From: Phycisphaerales bacterium
Lineage (GTDB): Bacteria; Pseudomonadota; Gammaproteobacteria; Competibacterales; Competibacteraceae
Length of the DNA: 12,362 nt
Assembly (NCBI GenBank): GCA_014879435.1
Contig: JACSSB010000235.1
Coordinates: 1-12,362, forward strand
Reading direction: 5' to 3'
Below, piece after piece: positions 1 to 6,808 of this stretch (position 1 is its first letter; every line of letters begins with the position of its first letter). The translations under genes were made by a program, and so were the position numbers. Below the pieces are notes generated by a model, which did not search any database, was not told the DNA's origin, and was given only the letters and a program-made list of their open reading frames with translations.

Positions 1-114
1 GGCGCCGAGGTCTTCCACGAAAGAGGCTTCGTTGGTGACCTGCTCTTCCTTCACCCCCAGTTGCTCGATAATGATTTTCTTGACGCGGGCTTCAATGTTG
101 CTGATGTCAGTCAT
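1..114 (-). CDS. acpP: Acyl carrier protein AcpP, N-terminal part (cut by window edge)
   Basis: This is the small acidic carrier of growing acyl chains in type II fatty acid synthesis. Only the first 38 codons are present, starting MTDISNIEARVKKII and ending FVEDLGA, so the DSL serine that carries phosphopantetheine lies just beyond the left edge. The ATG at 112-114 is preceded by a good Shine-Dalgarno (CGAGGAAG). It is the last visible gene of the minus-strand fab operon, 107 nt downstream of fabG. That gap is larger than the others in the operon. It holds a TACAAT box at 167-172 without a convincing -35, so a separate acpP promoter is possible but not shown. Confidence 0.95.
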   Translation of the reverse strand, partial: MTDISNIEARVKKIIIEQLGVKEEQVTNEASFVEDLGA

Positions 115-221
115 GATGATTTTCTTCCTCGTTGTGAACCCAGACAATCACGGCACTGCCGCGAGTATTGTATGGAAAACTTTAGTATGGACGCCATTCA
201 TTCTAGCCATCAATGCGGCGG

Positions 222-968
222 TCAGGCCATGAACATGCCACCATTAACGTGCAGAGTTGTCCCCGTGATATAGGCCGCATCCGCCGACGCCAGAAACGCC
301 ACCGCAAGGGCTACATCCCGTGGCTCACCTGGCCGTTGCAGCGGAATCGACTCTACCAGGGATTGACGCTGTGCTTCCGGCAGTGCTCGGGTCATATCGG
401 TTTCGATCAAGCCCGGCGCTACGGCATTGACCGTGATGTTACGTGAGCCAACCTCGCGTGCCAGGGATCGGGTAAAGCCGATGATCCCTGCTTTAGCTGC
501 AGCGTAGTTGGCCTGCCCGGCGCTGCCGGTGACTCCAACCACTGAACTGATGTTGATGATGCGCCCACGCTGCGCTTTCATCATCCCACGCAACACCGCC
601 TTACTCATCCGGTAGATCGAAGTCAGATTGGTATCGACAACAGTCGCCCATTCCTCTTCTTTCATCCGCAATAACAGGTTGTCACGGGTGATGCCAGCGT
701 TGTTGACCAAAATGGTTGGAGTACCGAATTCCTGGGCGATCGCTTTGAGCGCCGCATCCACCGCTACCGCATCGGTGACATTCAGGCAAAGACCGCGCCC
801 TTTGAGTTCTCGCTCAACAAAATCGCGGCTGATCGCCTCGGCACCTGCCTGGGTGGTCGCAGTACCCACCACCACCGCACCCCGCTGCCCCAATTCACGA
901 GCAACAGCTTGGCCAATGCCGCGACTTGCGCCGGTCACCAGCGCGATTTCGCCATTCAGCGTCATCAT
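222..968 (-). CDS. fabG: 3-oxoacyl-[acyl-carrier-protein] reductase FabG
   Basis: This is the NADPH-dependent reductase of beta-ketoacyl-ACP in fatty acid elongation, a short-chain dehydrogenase of 248 residues (E. coli FabG has 244). The Rossmann motif TGASRGIG is at residues 12-19 and NNAG is at 89-92. The catalytic set is Asn114, Ser142, Tyr155 and Lys159 (YAAAK). The frame is open further upstream to 1076, but that stretch lies inside fabH. The start at 966-968 is chosen because AGGAG lies 8 nt upstream; a second ATG follows directly at 963-965 and would give 247 residues. The gene follows fabH by 19 nt, with no fabD in between. Confidence 0.97.
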   Translation of the reverse strand: MMTLNGEIALVTGASRGIGQAVARELGQRGAVVVGTATTQAGAEAISRDFVERELKGRGLCLNVTDAVAVDAALKAIAQEFGTPTILVNNAGITRDNLLLRMKEEEWATVVDTNLTSIYRMSKAVLRGMMKAQRGRIINISSVVGVTGSAGQANYAAAKAGIIGFTRSLAREVGSRNITVNAVAPGLIETDMTRALPEAQRQSLVESIPLQRPGEPRDVALAVAFLASADAAYITGTTLHVNGGMFMA

Positions 969-987
969 CGTGGTTTCTCCTGCTTGT

Positions 988-1956
988 TCAATATTTGAGT
1001 AGCACTGCGCCCCAGGTGAATCCACCCCCAAAGCCTTCCAGCAGCACGATATCACCGCGCTGAATGCGACCATCACGCACCGCCACGTCTAGCGCCAGTG
1101 GCACCGAGGCTGCCGAGGTATTGCCGTGCCACCGCACACAGTCGATCATGCGTTCTTCAGGCAAGCCCAGCCGTTTGGCTGTAGCTGCCAAGATCCGGCG
1201 ATTTGCCTGATGGGGAATCAACCAGTTCACGTCGGCGACTGTCATACCGTTGGCCGCCAGAATCTGCTCGGCGATTTCCTTGAGGGTGTGAACCGCTACC
1301 TTAAAGACTTCGCTGCCACGCATTTCCACAAATGCAGCGTTTTGTTGGGTCTGGTCGTAACCGCTCGATACTCCGGCTGGTACCCACAACAATTCCTTGT
1401 AACGACCATCAGCGTGCAGTCGACTGTCGATGATCCCTGGTTGATCGGTCGCTTCCAGCACTACCGCTCCAGCGCCATCACCGAACAGGATACAGGTACC
1501 GCGATCTTGCCAGTTGATGATCCGGGTAAAGGTATCCGCGCCAACCACCAAGGCCCGCCGTGCGGCACCGGTGGCGATGAAACGACTCGCGATATCCATG
1601 GCGTAAACAAAGCCAGTACACACGGCCTGAACATCGAAGGCGGGGCCGCCGCCGCAACCCAGACGGTGTTGCAATTGGGTGGCGACACTGGGAAATACAT
1701 GATCGGGAGTCGTGGTGCCCAGTACGATCAGATCGATTTCGCTCGCTTCAATTCCGGCAGCCTCCAGCGCACAGCGAGCAGCGTGCTCGGCCATGTCGCA
1801 GGTGGTCTCCTCAGGTGCGGCGATATGACGTTCCTCGACACCGGTTCGTTCAACGATCCAGCCCGCCGTGGTCTCGATCATCTTTTCGAGATCGGCGTTG
1901 GTCAGCACTTTTTCCGGCAGATAGCTACCGGTTCCGATTATCCTGGCATGGTTCAA
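988..1956 (-). CDS. fabH: Beta-ketoacyl-ACP synthase III FabH
   Basis: This condensing enzyme starts fatty acid synthesis by joining acetyl-CoA (or another acyl-CoA) to malonyl-ACP. It has 322 residues, close to the 317 of E. coli FabH. The catalytic triad is visible as Cys113 (QAVCTGF), His249 (IPHQANRR) and Asn279 (HGNTSAASVP), and the conserved end GGGFTWG is present. The start codon is TTG at 1954-1956. No ATG or GTG offers a better N-terminus, and the product begins MNHARIIGTGSYLP, in register with the family. A GAGG motif lies 8 nt upstream inside plsX. The TTG overlaps the plsX stop as TTGA, implying translational coupling. Confidence 0.97.
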   Translation of the reverse strand: MNHARIIGTGSYLPEKVLTNADLEKMIETTAGWIVERTGVEERHIAAPEETTCDMAEHAARCALEAAGIEASEIDLIVLGTTTPDHVFPSVATQLQHRLGCGGGPAFDVQAVCTGFVYAMDIASRFIATGAARRALVVGADTFTRIINWQDRGTCILFGDGAGAVVLEATDQPGIIDSRLHADGRYKELLWVPAGVSSGYDQTQQNAAFVEMRGSEVFKVAVHTLKEIAEQILAANGMTVADVNWLIPHQANRRILAATAKRLGLPEERMIDCVRWHGNTSAASVPLALDVAVRDGRIQRGDIVLLEGFGGGFTWGAVLLKY

Positions 1957-2984
1957 AGCGCTTGCCTCGCGGTGTGAAGGGCGGCCAAATGCGCATCAAT
2001 GCGTCGTGGCACCGCTTGTTCGACTTCCAACATCGCCACTTGGATAGCGTTCGCGAAGGCTAAAGCATCAGCACCACCATGACTCTTGACCACAATCCCC
2101 TGTAAGCCCAGCAGGCTGGCACCATTGTAATGGCGGGGATCGATCTTGTGGCGGAACGCACGCAGCACCGGCAAGGCAATCAGCCCAGCCAACCGGGTCA
2201 GCAGATTCCGTTTGAATTCTTGAGTCATATAATGGCGAATCAACCGAGCTACGCCCTCGCTGCTTTTGAGCGCGACGTTGCCGACAAAACCATCACAAAC
2301 CACTACATCCACTTGTTCCAGATAAACGCCGTCGCCTTCTACAAAGCCAATATAATTGAGGCTGCTGGCCGCCAATAATTGGGCTGCTTCCTTAACCTGT
2401 TCATTGCCCTTGATATCCTCCTCGCCAATATTCAGCAAGGCGACTCGTGGACGTTCAATGCCATTGACCATCGCCAGTACCGAACCCATCACCGCAAACT
2501 GCAAGAGATGCTCGGCTTTGCTGTCCACATTGGCGCCCAGATCCAGCATCCGGGTCTGACCACGCACGGTTGGCAGCGTAGTACAAATAGCGGGGCGATC
2601 AATGCCGGGCAAGGTCTTGAGCACGAAACGAGCGGTTGCCATCAGCGCACCGGTATTACCCGCGCTGACGCAGGCATCGGCTTCACCCTGTTTAACTAGG
2701 TTGATCGCCACCCGCATCGAAGAATCCTTCTTGGCTCGCAGCGCCTGGGCTGGCGATTCATCCATGCTCACCAATTGCGAAGCGTGGCGGATGATAATCT
2801 GAGGATGCCCGCTCACCTTTAGTTTGCTCAGCATGGACGATAAGACATCCTCCTGCCCGACCAAGATGAGGCGTAGCGAATCACCTGTAGTCTTGAGTAC
2901 GCGCAAAGCGGCGGGTACCACGATACCGGGACCCATGTCACCACCCATGCCATCCAAGGCGATGGTAATCGGTCTGCTGCTCAT
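1953..2984 (-). CDS. plsX: Phosphate acyltransferase PlsX
   Basis: PlsX converts acyl-ACP and inorganic phosphate to acyl-phosphate. PlsY then uses this to acylate glycerol-3-phosphate at the start of phospholipid synthesis. PlsX is a soluble, peripherally membrane-associated enzyme. The 343-residue product has the family N-terminus IALDGMGGDMGP and the conserved stretches SAGNTGALMA and VVCDGFVGNVALKS. The ATG at 2982-2984 is the only reasonable start, since an in-frame TGA lies two codons upstream. Its Shine-Dalgarno is weak. It lies 49 nt after rpmF and overlaps fabH by 4 nt. It ties phospholipid synthesis to the fab genes downstream. Confidence 0.97.
   Translation of the reverse strand: MSSRPITIALDGMGGDMGPGIVVPAALRVLKTTGDSLRLILVGQEDVLSSMLSKLKVSGHPQIIIRHASQLVSMDESPAQALRAKKDSSMRVAINLVKQGEADACVSAGNTGALMATARFVLKTLPGIDRPAICTTLPTVRGQTRMLDLGANVDSKAEHLLQFAVMGSVLAMVNGIERPRVALLNIGEEDIKGNEQVKEAAQLLAASSLNYIGFVEGDGVYLEQVDVVVCDGFVGNVALKSSEGVARLIRHYMTQEFKRNLLTRLAGLIALPVLRAFRHKIDPRHYNGASLLGLQGIVVKSHGGADALAFANAIQVAMLEVEQAVPRRIDAHLAALHTARQAL
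1965..1968 (-). promoter_or_regulatory. Shine-Dalgarno for the fabH TTG start
   Basis: On the minus strand GAGG lies 8 nt before the TTG at 1954-1956, inside the last codons of plsX (HTARQAL). It supports the non-ATG start and coupled translation across the TTGA overlap. Confidence 0.6.
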
Positions 2985-3033
2985 AAATCAGCTAAGGCAA
3001 TGGAAGAAATCGGCACATGAGACGGCATGGCGG

Positions 3034-3228
3034 TTATTCTTCGCTATCGTCCCCAACGGACTCATTGATCACCTTGCGGCCGCGATAATAGCCGTTTGGC
3101 GTGACATGGTGGCGAAGATGCACTTCACCTGAAGTGCGATCAGTCGATAGCGTGGCCGCAGTCAGGGCATCGTGAGCACGTCGCATGCCACGCTTGGAGG
3201 GGCTTTTACGGGTTTTTTGTACAGCCAT
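3034..3228 (-). CDS. rpmF: 50S ribosomal protein L32
   Basis: This is a small basic protein of the large ribosomal subunit. The 64-residue product starts MAVQKTRKSPSKRGMRRAHDA and contains HLRHHVTPNGYYRGRKVI, both hallmarks of L32. It lacks the CxxC zinc pairs found in some L32 forms, as does the E. coli protein. A short acidic tail (ESVGDDSEE) extends beyond the 57-residue E. coli protein. The frame is open upstream to 3396, but that part overlaps yceD. The ATG at 3226-3228 is chosen by homology and by a GGAG motif about 12 nt upstream. It follows yceD by only 4 nt. Confidence 0.97.
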   Translation of the reverse strand: MAVQKTRKSPSKRGMRRAHDALTAATLSTDRTSGEVHLRHHVTPNGYYRGRKVINESVGDDSEE

Positions 3229-3232
3229 GACT

Positions 3233-3766
3233 TCAATTGCTCCTCTTGGAATCCTGCAACAGGGACGCCAACGTCGTGAAAGCGCCGCGTCGCCCACCAT
3301 CCGGCTCAGACTCAGCAGATGGCACATAACCGTTGGCCTCGCATTCCCGGATCTCTTGATGACGCGGAATCGATGGCAAGGCCAGCAATAATTCATCCTC
3401 CACCAGATCAGCGATGGAAAGGTCGTTTCCAGCCACTACCAGTGGATCATAGGTATCGGGCAAGCGGACGGATTCGGCCTCGTCGTGCACTAGCCCCAAA
3501 CTCACCACAACGTCCAGCGGCAGGGATAACGGACCAAGGCAGCGCTGGCAAATCAGTTCGAGATCGGTTTGCAAGGTACCCTCGATCAGCCGTAGTCCCC
3601 GCTCATCGATCCTCGCCGCCAGCGCTATCTTGACCGTACCATCAGTCCGCTCAAGCAGGGCGGCCAACCGCGGCAATACCGCCAGATCCAATTCACCATC
3701 GAACCGCCCGCTCTCAGCAGCCAGTTGCCAGGGATTGAACCGGTTGGGAAGTATTGGCGTTTGCAT
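3233..3766 (-). CDS. yceD: YceD / DUF177 family protein (23S rRNA accumulation protein)
   Basis: This DUF177 family protein is usually encoded directly before rpmF, and in E. coli it has been linked to 23S rRNA accumulation. The product has 177 residues, with the conserved CxxC pair at Cys73/Cys76 (LICQRCLGPL) and the acidic-to-hydrophobic motif DELLLALPSIPRH at 124-136. The start at 3764-3766 (MQTPILPNRF) matches the family N-terminus, although the frame is open further upstream to 4024. There is no Shine-Dalgarno before it. A strong promoter at 3777-3805 ends 10 nt before the ATG, so the mRNA may be almost leaderless. It is the first gene of the fab/plsX operon. Confidence 0.93.
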   Translation of the reverse strand: MQTPILPNRFNPWQLAAESGRFDGELDLAVLPRLAALLERTDGTVKIALAARIDERGLRLIEGTLQTDLELICQRCLGPLSLPLDVVVSLGLVHDEAESVRLPDTYDPLVVAGNDLSIADLVEDELLLALPSIPRHQEIRECEANGYVPSAESEPDGGRRGAFTTLASLLQDSKRSN

Positions 3767-3776
3767 AAGGCGCGGA

Positions 3777-3805
3777 ATGATATAGGCATGCTTGATTTCT
3801 GTCAA
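3777..3805 (-). promoter_or_regulatory. Sigma70 promoter of the yceD-rpmF-plsX-fab operon
   Basis: On the minus strand a perfect -35 TTGACA (3805-3800) is followed by a 17-nt spacer and the -10 box TATCAT (3782-3777), which matches TATAAT at five of six positions. The expected transcription start is near 3770-3771, only about 4 nt before the yceD ATG at 3766. This is the best promoter match I see in the window. Confidence 0.8.
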
Positions 3806-3864
3806 AATAAAGCCAGATCCTACACAATTACCCGAATTTTCAAGCCATTCACTAAATTGCCGCC

Positions 3865-4464
3865 ATGCTCGAAATCCTGCCCGATGGCCGTCGCCTGATC
3901 CTCGCCTCCACCTCGCCATTTCGCCGTGAATTATTGACGCGGCTGGAATTACCTTTCGATATCCGGGCGCCGGATATCGATGAAACACCTCAGCCCGGCG
4001 AAACAGTGGCAGCCTTGGTGGCACGACTGGCGGAACAAAAAGCCCGTGCAGTCACGCAAAATGAAACATCAGTGTTGGTGATCGGTTCGGACCAAGCGGC
4101 GACGTTGGACGGCGAGATCATCGGTAAGCCCGGTGATCACCCACGCGCAGTGGCGCAGTTACAGCGTGCATCGGGACGTGTCGTCATTTTTTATACCGGA
4201 CTCTGCCTATTGGATTGCGCCAGTGGCCAATGCCAAGTCGCGGTAGAACCGTTTCGGGTTGTATTTCGGACGCTGACAGTGGAGATGATCGAAAGCTACC
4301 TGCGACGCGAGCAGCCCTATCACTGTGCGGGTAGCTTCAAGTCTGAAGGACTCGGTATCACCCTGTTCGAGCGGCTGGAGGGAGAAGATCCCACCAGCCT
4401 GATCGGCCTACCATTGATTCGGCTGACGCGAATGCTGGAAGCAGCAGGGGTGACAGTGCTGTGA
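3865..4464 (+). CDS. maf: Maf/YceF family nucleotide pyrophosphatase
   Basis: Maf proteins hydrolyse non-canonical or modified nucleoside triphosphates; the YceF subgroup prefers m7GTP. The 199-residue product has the signature STSPFRRELL (15-24), DIDETPQPGE (37-46), GSDQ with the likely catalytic Asp76, GKP with Lys88, CAGSFKSEG and FERLEGEDP. These resemble E. coli YceF more than YhdE. The start gives about six residues more than E. coli YceF; no clear Shine-Dalgarno precedes it. It is divergent from yceD (98 nt apart) and convergent with sppA. The 36 nt to the sppA end hold no terminator that I can see. Confidence 0.95.
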   Translation: MLEILPDGRRLILASTSPFRRELLTRLELPFDIRAPDIDETPQPGETVAALVARLAEQKARAVTQNETSVLVIGSDQAATLDGEIIGKPGDHPRAVAQLQRASGRVVIFYTGLCLLDCASGQCQVAVEPFRVVFRTLTVEMIESYLRREQPYHCAGSFKSEGLGITLFERLEGEDPTSLIGLPLIRLTRMLEAAGVTVL

Positions 4465-4500
4465 GTGTGTCGAAGTCATAACAACGATCTCGCGGCTAGC

Positions 4501-5472
4501 CTAGCGCCACTGCGTCGTCCCTTCGAGCCCAAACAAGCCCAACAGCGTTGCGCCCAGCCGAGTTTCCGTACCTTCAAGCAACTGGTCCACCCATCGGGTA
4601 CGCTTGGTGTAATCCACCATCGTTTTCTCGCCGATGACTTCCTCGGCCACGTAACGGGTGCTGCCCAAAGCATCCACCAATCCCAGCTCGACGCTTTGCG
4701 CGCCAGTCCACATCAGACCACTGAACAGATCAGGATTATCTTTGAGACGATCCCCTCGCCCTTGCTTGACCGCCGTGATGAACTGCTGGTGAATCGCATT
4801 TAACATGCCTTGTAAATGCTGGACTTCCTCTGGATTGACCGGCTTGAATGGATCAAGAAAATCCTTGTTGTTCCCTGCCGTGTAGGCGCGCCGTTCGATC
4901 CCCAATTTGGCCATGGCGTCCGTGAAACCGAAACTATCCATCCGCACCCCGATAGAACCAACGATGCTGGCCTTATTGGCGTAGATATTCTGTGCCGCTG
5001 CCGCGATGTAATAACCACCCGAAGCGCACAGATCGCTGGTCACCGCGTGGATCGGGATCTTGGGATGTTTTTGTCGCAGTCGCTGGATTTCGTCATAGAT
5101 CTCTCCCGCCTGTGTCGGGCTACCGCCAGGGCTGTTGATCTGTATGATTACCCCGGCGGTTTGCTTATCCTCAAATGCCTTATGTAGCGATTCAATGATG
5201 TTCTTAGCACTGGCCTCGGTACTGCTGGCGATCAATCCCTCTACCCGGACCAACGCAGTATGGCGTTTGCTGGTAACGGTGGTATCGAGATCGTTGGGCC
5301 AAACCAGCACCAGCACCAGCACCAGATAGGCGAAAAACAGCAGTTTGAAGAAAATCCCCCAGCGCCGGGTCCGGCGCTGCTCAGTGATAGCAGCGAACGC
5401 TAATTTGTTCAAAACCTCGCGCGCCCAACGTTCGTCGTCAGGCAATTTTGAATTCGGATTGGGATCGATCAT
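4501..5472 (-). CDS. sppA: S49 family signal peptide peptidase, short SppA type
   Basis: This membrane-anchored serine protease is expected to degrade cleaved signal peptides, with its active domain in the periplasm. From the chosen start it has 323 residues, the short single-domain form. An N-terminal cytoplasmic tail is followed by one membrane segment at about 38-58 (FFKLLFFAYLVLVLVLVW). The nucleophile is Ser151 (CASGGYY) and the general base is Lys203 (AGNNKDFLDP). Their spacing of 52 residues equals that of Bacillus SppA Ser147/Lys199. The ATG at 5470-5472 is preferred. An ATG at 5494-5496 (MEGKREIL) would overlap the rluC end. It follows rluC by 13 nt, so the two are probably co-transcribed. 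Confidence 0.93.
   Translation of the reverse strand: MIDPNPNSKLPDDERWAREVLNKLAFAAITEQRRTRRWGIFFKLLFFAYLVLVLVLVWPNDLDTTVTSKRHTALVRVEGLIASSTEASAKNIIESLHKAFEDKQTAGVIIQINSPGGSPTQAGEIYDEIQRLRQKHPKIPIHAVTSDLCASGGYYIAAAAQNIYANKASIVGSIGVRMDSFGFTDAMAKLGIERRAYTAGNNKDFLDPFKPVNPEEVQHLQGMLNAIHQQFITAVKQGRGDRLKDNPDLFSGLMWTGAQSVELGLVDALGSTRYVAEEVIGEKTMVDYTKRTRWVDQLLEGTETRLGATLLGLFGLEGTTQWR
5304..5325. repeat. Hexanucleotide tract (CCAGCA, 3.7 copies) inside sppA
   Basis: Three full CCAGCA units and a partial fourth lie head to tail. On the coding strand they read CTGGTG and encode the Leu-Val run of the SppA membrane helix. Gain or loss of units would stay in frame and change the helix by two residues each. 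Confidence 0.8.
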
Positions 5473-5485
5473 TAGTATTTCTCGT

Positions 5486-6457
5486 TTACCTTCCATTTGA
5501 ATCCATCGAACGCAGGCGTTCCAGAACACCCTTGAGTTCGACATCCAACGGGGCACTCGCCGCGATCTCACGTCCCCCTAGTGGCAGGTGTACGCTGTGG
5601 GCGTGCAGAAACAGGCGGCGCAGACCACACCGCTCGATCATCGTCCGGTTGAACGCGGTATCGCCATACTTGGTATCACCAGCGAGCGGATAACCCAGAT
5701 GAGCGGCGTGTACGCGGATTTGATGGGTTCGGCCGGTGGCGATATTCGCCTCTAGCAACGAAGCCGACTTAAACAGACTGACCGGATCAAAGCGGGTCAG
5801 GGCTGGCTTACCGTCATCCATCACTTCGACCACACGCTCGCCGCCACGTAAGACATTACGACGCAAGGGCTGATTCACTTCGCGCGGGCCATAATTCCAA
5901 TAGCCGCGCACCAAAGCGAGATAACGTTTTTCCAGCCGCCCAGTACGCAACGCTTCCTGAATCAATCGTAATGCGGCGGGAGTCCGTGCTAACAGCAAAC
6001 AACCGCTAGTGTCACGATCTAGTCGATGCGCCAGCTCTAAAAATGGCTCCTTGGGGCGCATGGCTCGCAGTAGTTCGATCACGCCATAATCGACGCCGCT
6101 TCCCTTATGTACTGCCAAGCCCGCTGGCTTGTTCAGCACCAGTACTTCGCGATCCTCGTACAGTACCGCCGCTTGCAAGTAATCTACCAGCCCCGGCGGC
6201 GGTCGGAAGGGTCGCTCATCCGGCTCACCCAACCGCACTGGCGGCACACGCAGTCTATCGCCCGTTTGCAGTCGAACGCTTGGCTGCGCCCGACCTCCAT
6301 TCAAGCGGACCTCTCCTTTACGCAGAATGCGATAAATCAAGCTTTTGGGAGCGCCTTTAAGCTCGCGCAGCAAAAAATTGTCAAGGCGTTGACCGGCGTA
6401 CTCGGGAGTGATTTCCAGGTAGCGCACTCCAGCGCTGGCTGTGGAAACAGGCATCAT
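5486..6457 (-). CDS. rluC: 23S rRNA pseudouridine synthase RluC
   Basis: RluC converts specific uridines of 23S rRNA (955, 2504 and 2580 in E. coli) to pseudouridine. The 323-residue product begins with an S4 RNA-binding domain (about 20-75, QRLDNFLLRELKG to LNGG). It then has the RluA-type catalytic domain with HRLDRDTSG at 144-152 (catalytic Asp147), LNKPAGLAVHKGSG, and the late motifs TGRTHQIRVHAAHLG and GDTKYGD. E. coli RluC has 319 residues. The frame is open upstream to 6703, but that part is the rne leader and lacks family similarity. Two adjacent ATGs (6455-6457 and 6452-6454) are possible starts; neither has a strong Shine-Dalgarno. sppA follows 13 nt downstream. Confidence 0.95.
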   Translation of the reverse strand: MMPVSTASAGVRYLEITPEYAGQRLDNFLLRELKGAPKSLIYRILRKGEVRLNGGRAQPSVRLQTGDRLRVPPVRLGEPDERPFRPPPGLVDYLQAAVLYEDREVLVLNKPAGLAVHKGSGVDYGVIELLRAMRPKEPFLELAHRLDRDTSGCLLLARTPAALRLIQEALRTGRLEKRYLALVRGYWNYGPREVNQPLRRNVLRGGERVVEVMDDGKPALTRFDPVSLFKSASLLEANIATGRTHQIRVHAAHLGYPLAGDTKYGDTAFNRTMIERCGLRRLFLHAHSVHLPLGGREIAASAPLDVELKGVLERLRSMDSNGR

Positions 6458-6486
6458 TTGAAGCGTACCGGTTGGACTGTTATAGT
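6458..6486 (+). promoter_or_regulatory. Extended -10 sigma70 promoter for rne
   Basis: TTGAAG (6458-6463) is followed by a 17-nt spacer and TATAGT (6481-6486), preceded by TGT, making an extended -10 element. The -35 box abuts the rluC start codon on the other strand. The predicted start near 6493 gives an rne leader of about 316 nt, similar in scale to the roughly 360-nt E. coli rne leader. The position is a prediction from motif matches only. Confidence 0.65.
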
Positions 6487-6492
6487 TCGCAG

Positions 6493-6808
6493 ATGTTGTC
6501 GCCGATCGGCCCGAAAGGCCGGCGAAATGCATCTGACACACGATATCGGTTTTCGTGCCCGCACGCCAGTCACACCGGCGGGCAGGGTTTGTTGAAACGG
6601 GTTTATCCGCCACTCGACCCGACCTTGATTTTGAGTGGCTCTTAACCGCGCTCCCAGCCGACTGGTTACAACCTTGCGGCGTATCTGGGTTTCTTCCCGA
6701 CACATCTTAATTATCCCATTTTCGGGTTTTTAGCTGAAATCCCAGCCACGCCTCGGCGACAACTTTCGTCACCGCCGGTGATGGTCGAGCGCAGGGAATT
6801 ATTTCCAA
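6493..6808 (+). promoter_or_regulatory. Predicted rne 5' untranslated leader with inverted repeats
   Basis: No gene occupies this region. It holds several inverted repeats. At 6500-6524, CGGCC and GGCCG close a CGAAA loop, with an outer CGC/GCG and a 4-nt bulge. TGCCCGC at 6556-6562 pairs with GCGGGCA at 6578-6584. GCCACTC at 6609-6615 pairs with GAGTGGC at 6633-6639. CGTCACC at 6767-6773 pairs with GGTGATG at 6777-6783 with one G-T pair. CCCGA at 6696-6700 can pair with TCGGG at 6722-6726 just before five T. AGGGA at 6793-6797 is the rne Shine-Dalgarno. In E. coli the rne leader folds into hairpins through which RNase E destabilises its own mRNA; a similar role here is inferred. Confidence 0.55.

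Noticed and set aside
115..221. An acpP promoter in the fabG-acpP gap.
   Set aside because: A TACAAT box is present at 167-172, but the -35 position reads GGCGTC, so the match is too weak to list.
1126..1977. A 283-codon plus-strand open frame opposite fabH.
   Set aside because: FabH on the other strand has all catalytic residues; this frame has no recognisable motif.
4465..4500. A possible terminator between the convergent maf and sppA genes.
   Set aside because: Only a short GGCTAGCC palindrome is present, with no stable stem or T run.
6458..6703. An 82-codon in-frame extension of rluC upstream of its ATG pair.
   Set aside because: It has no similarity to RluC and lies across the predicted rne promoter and leader.
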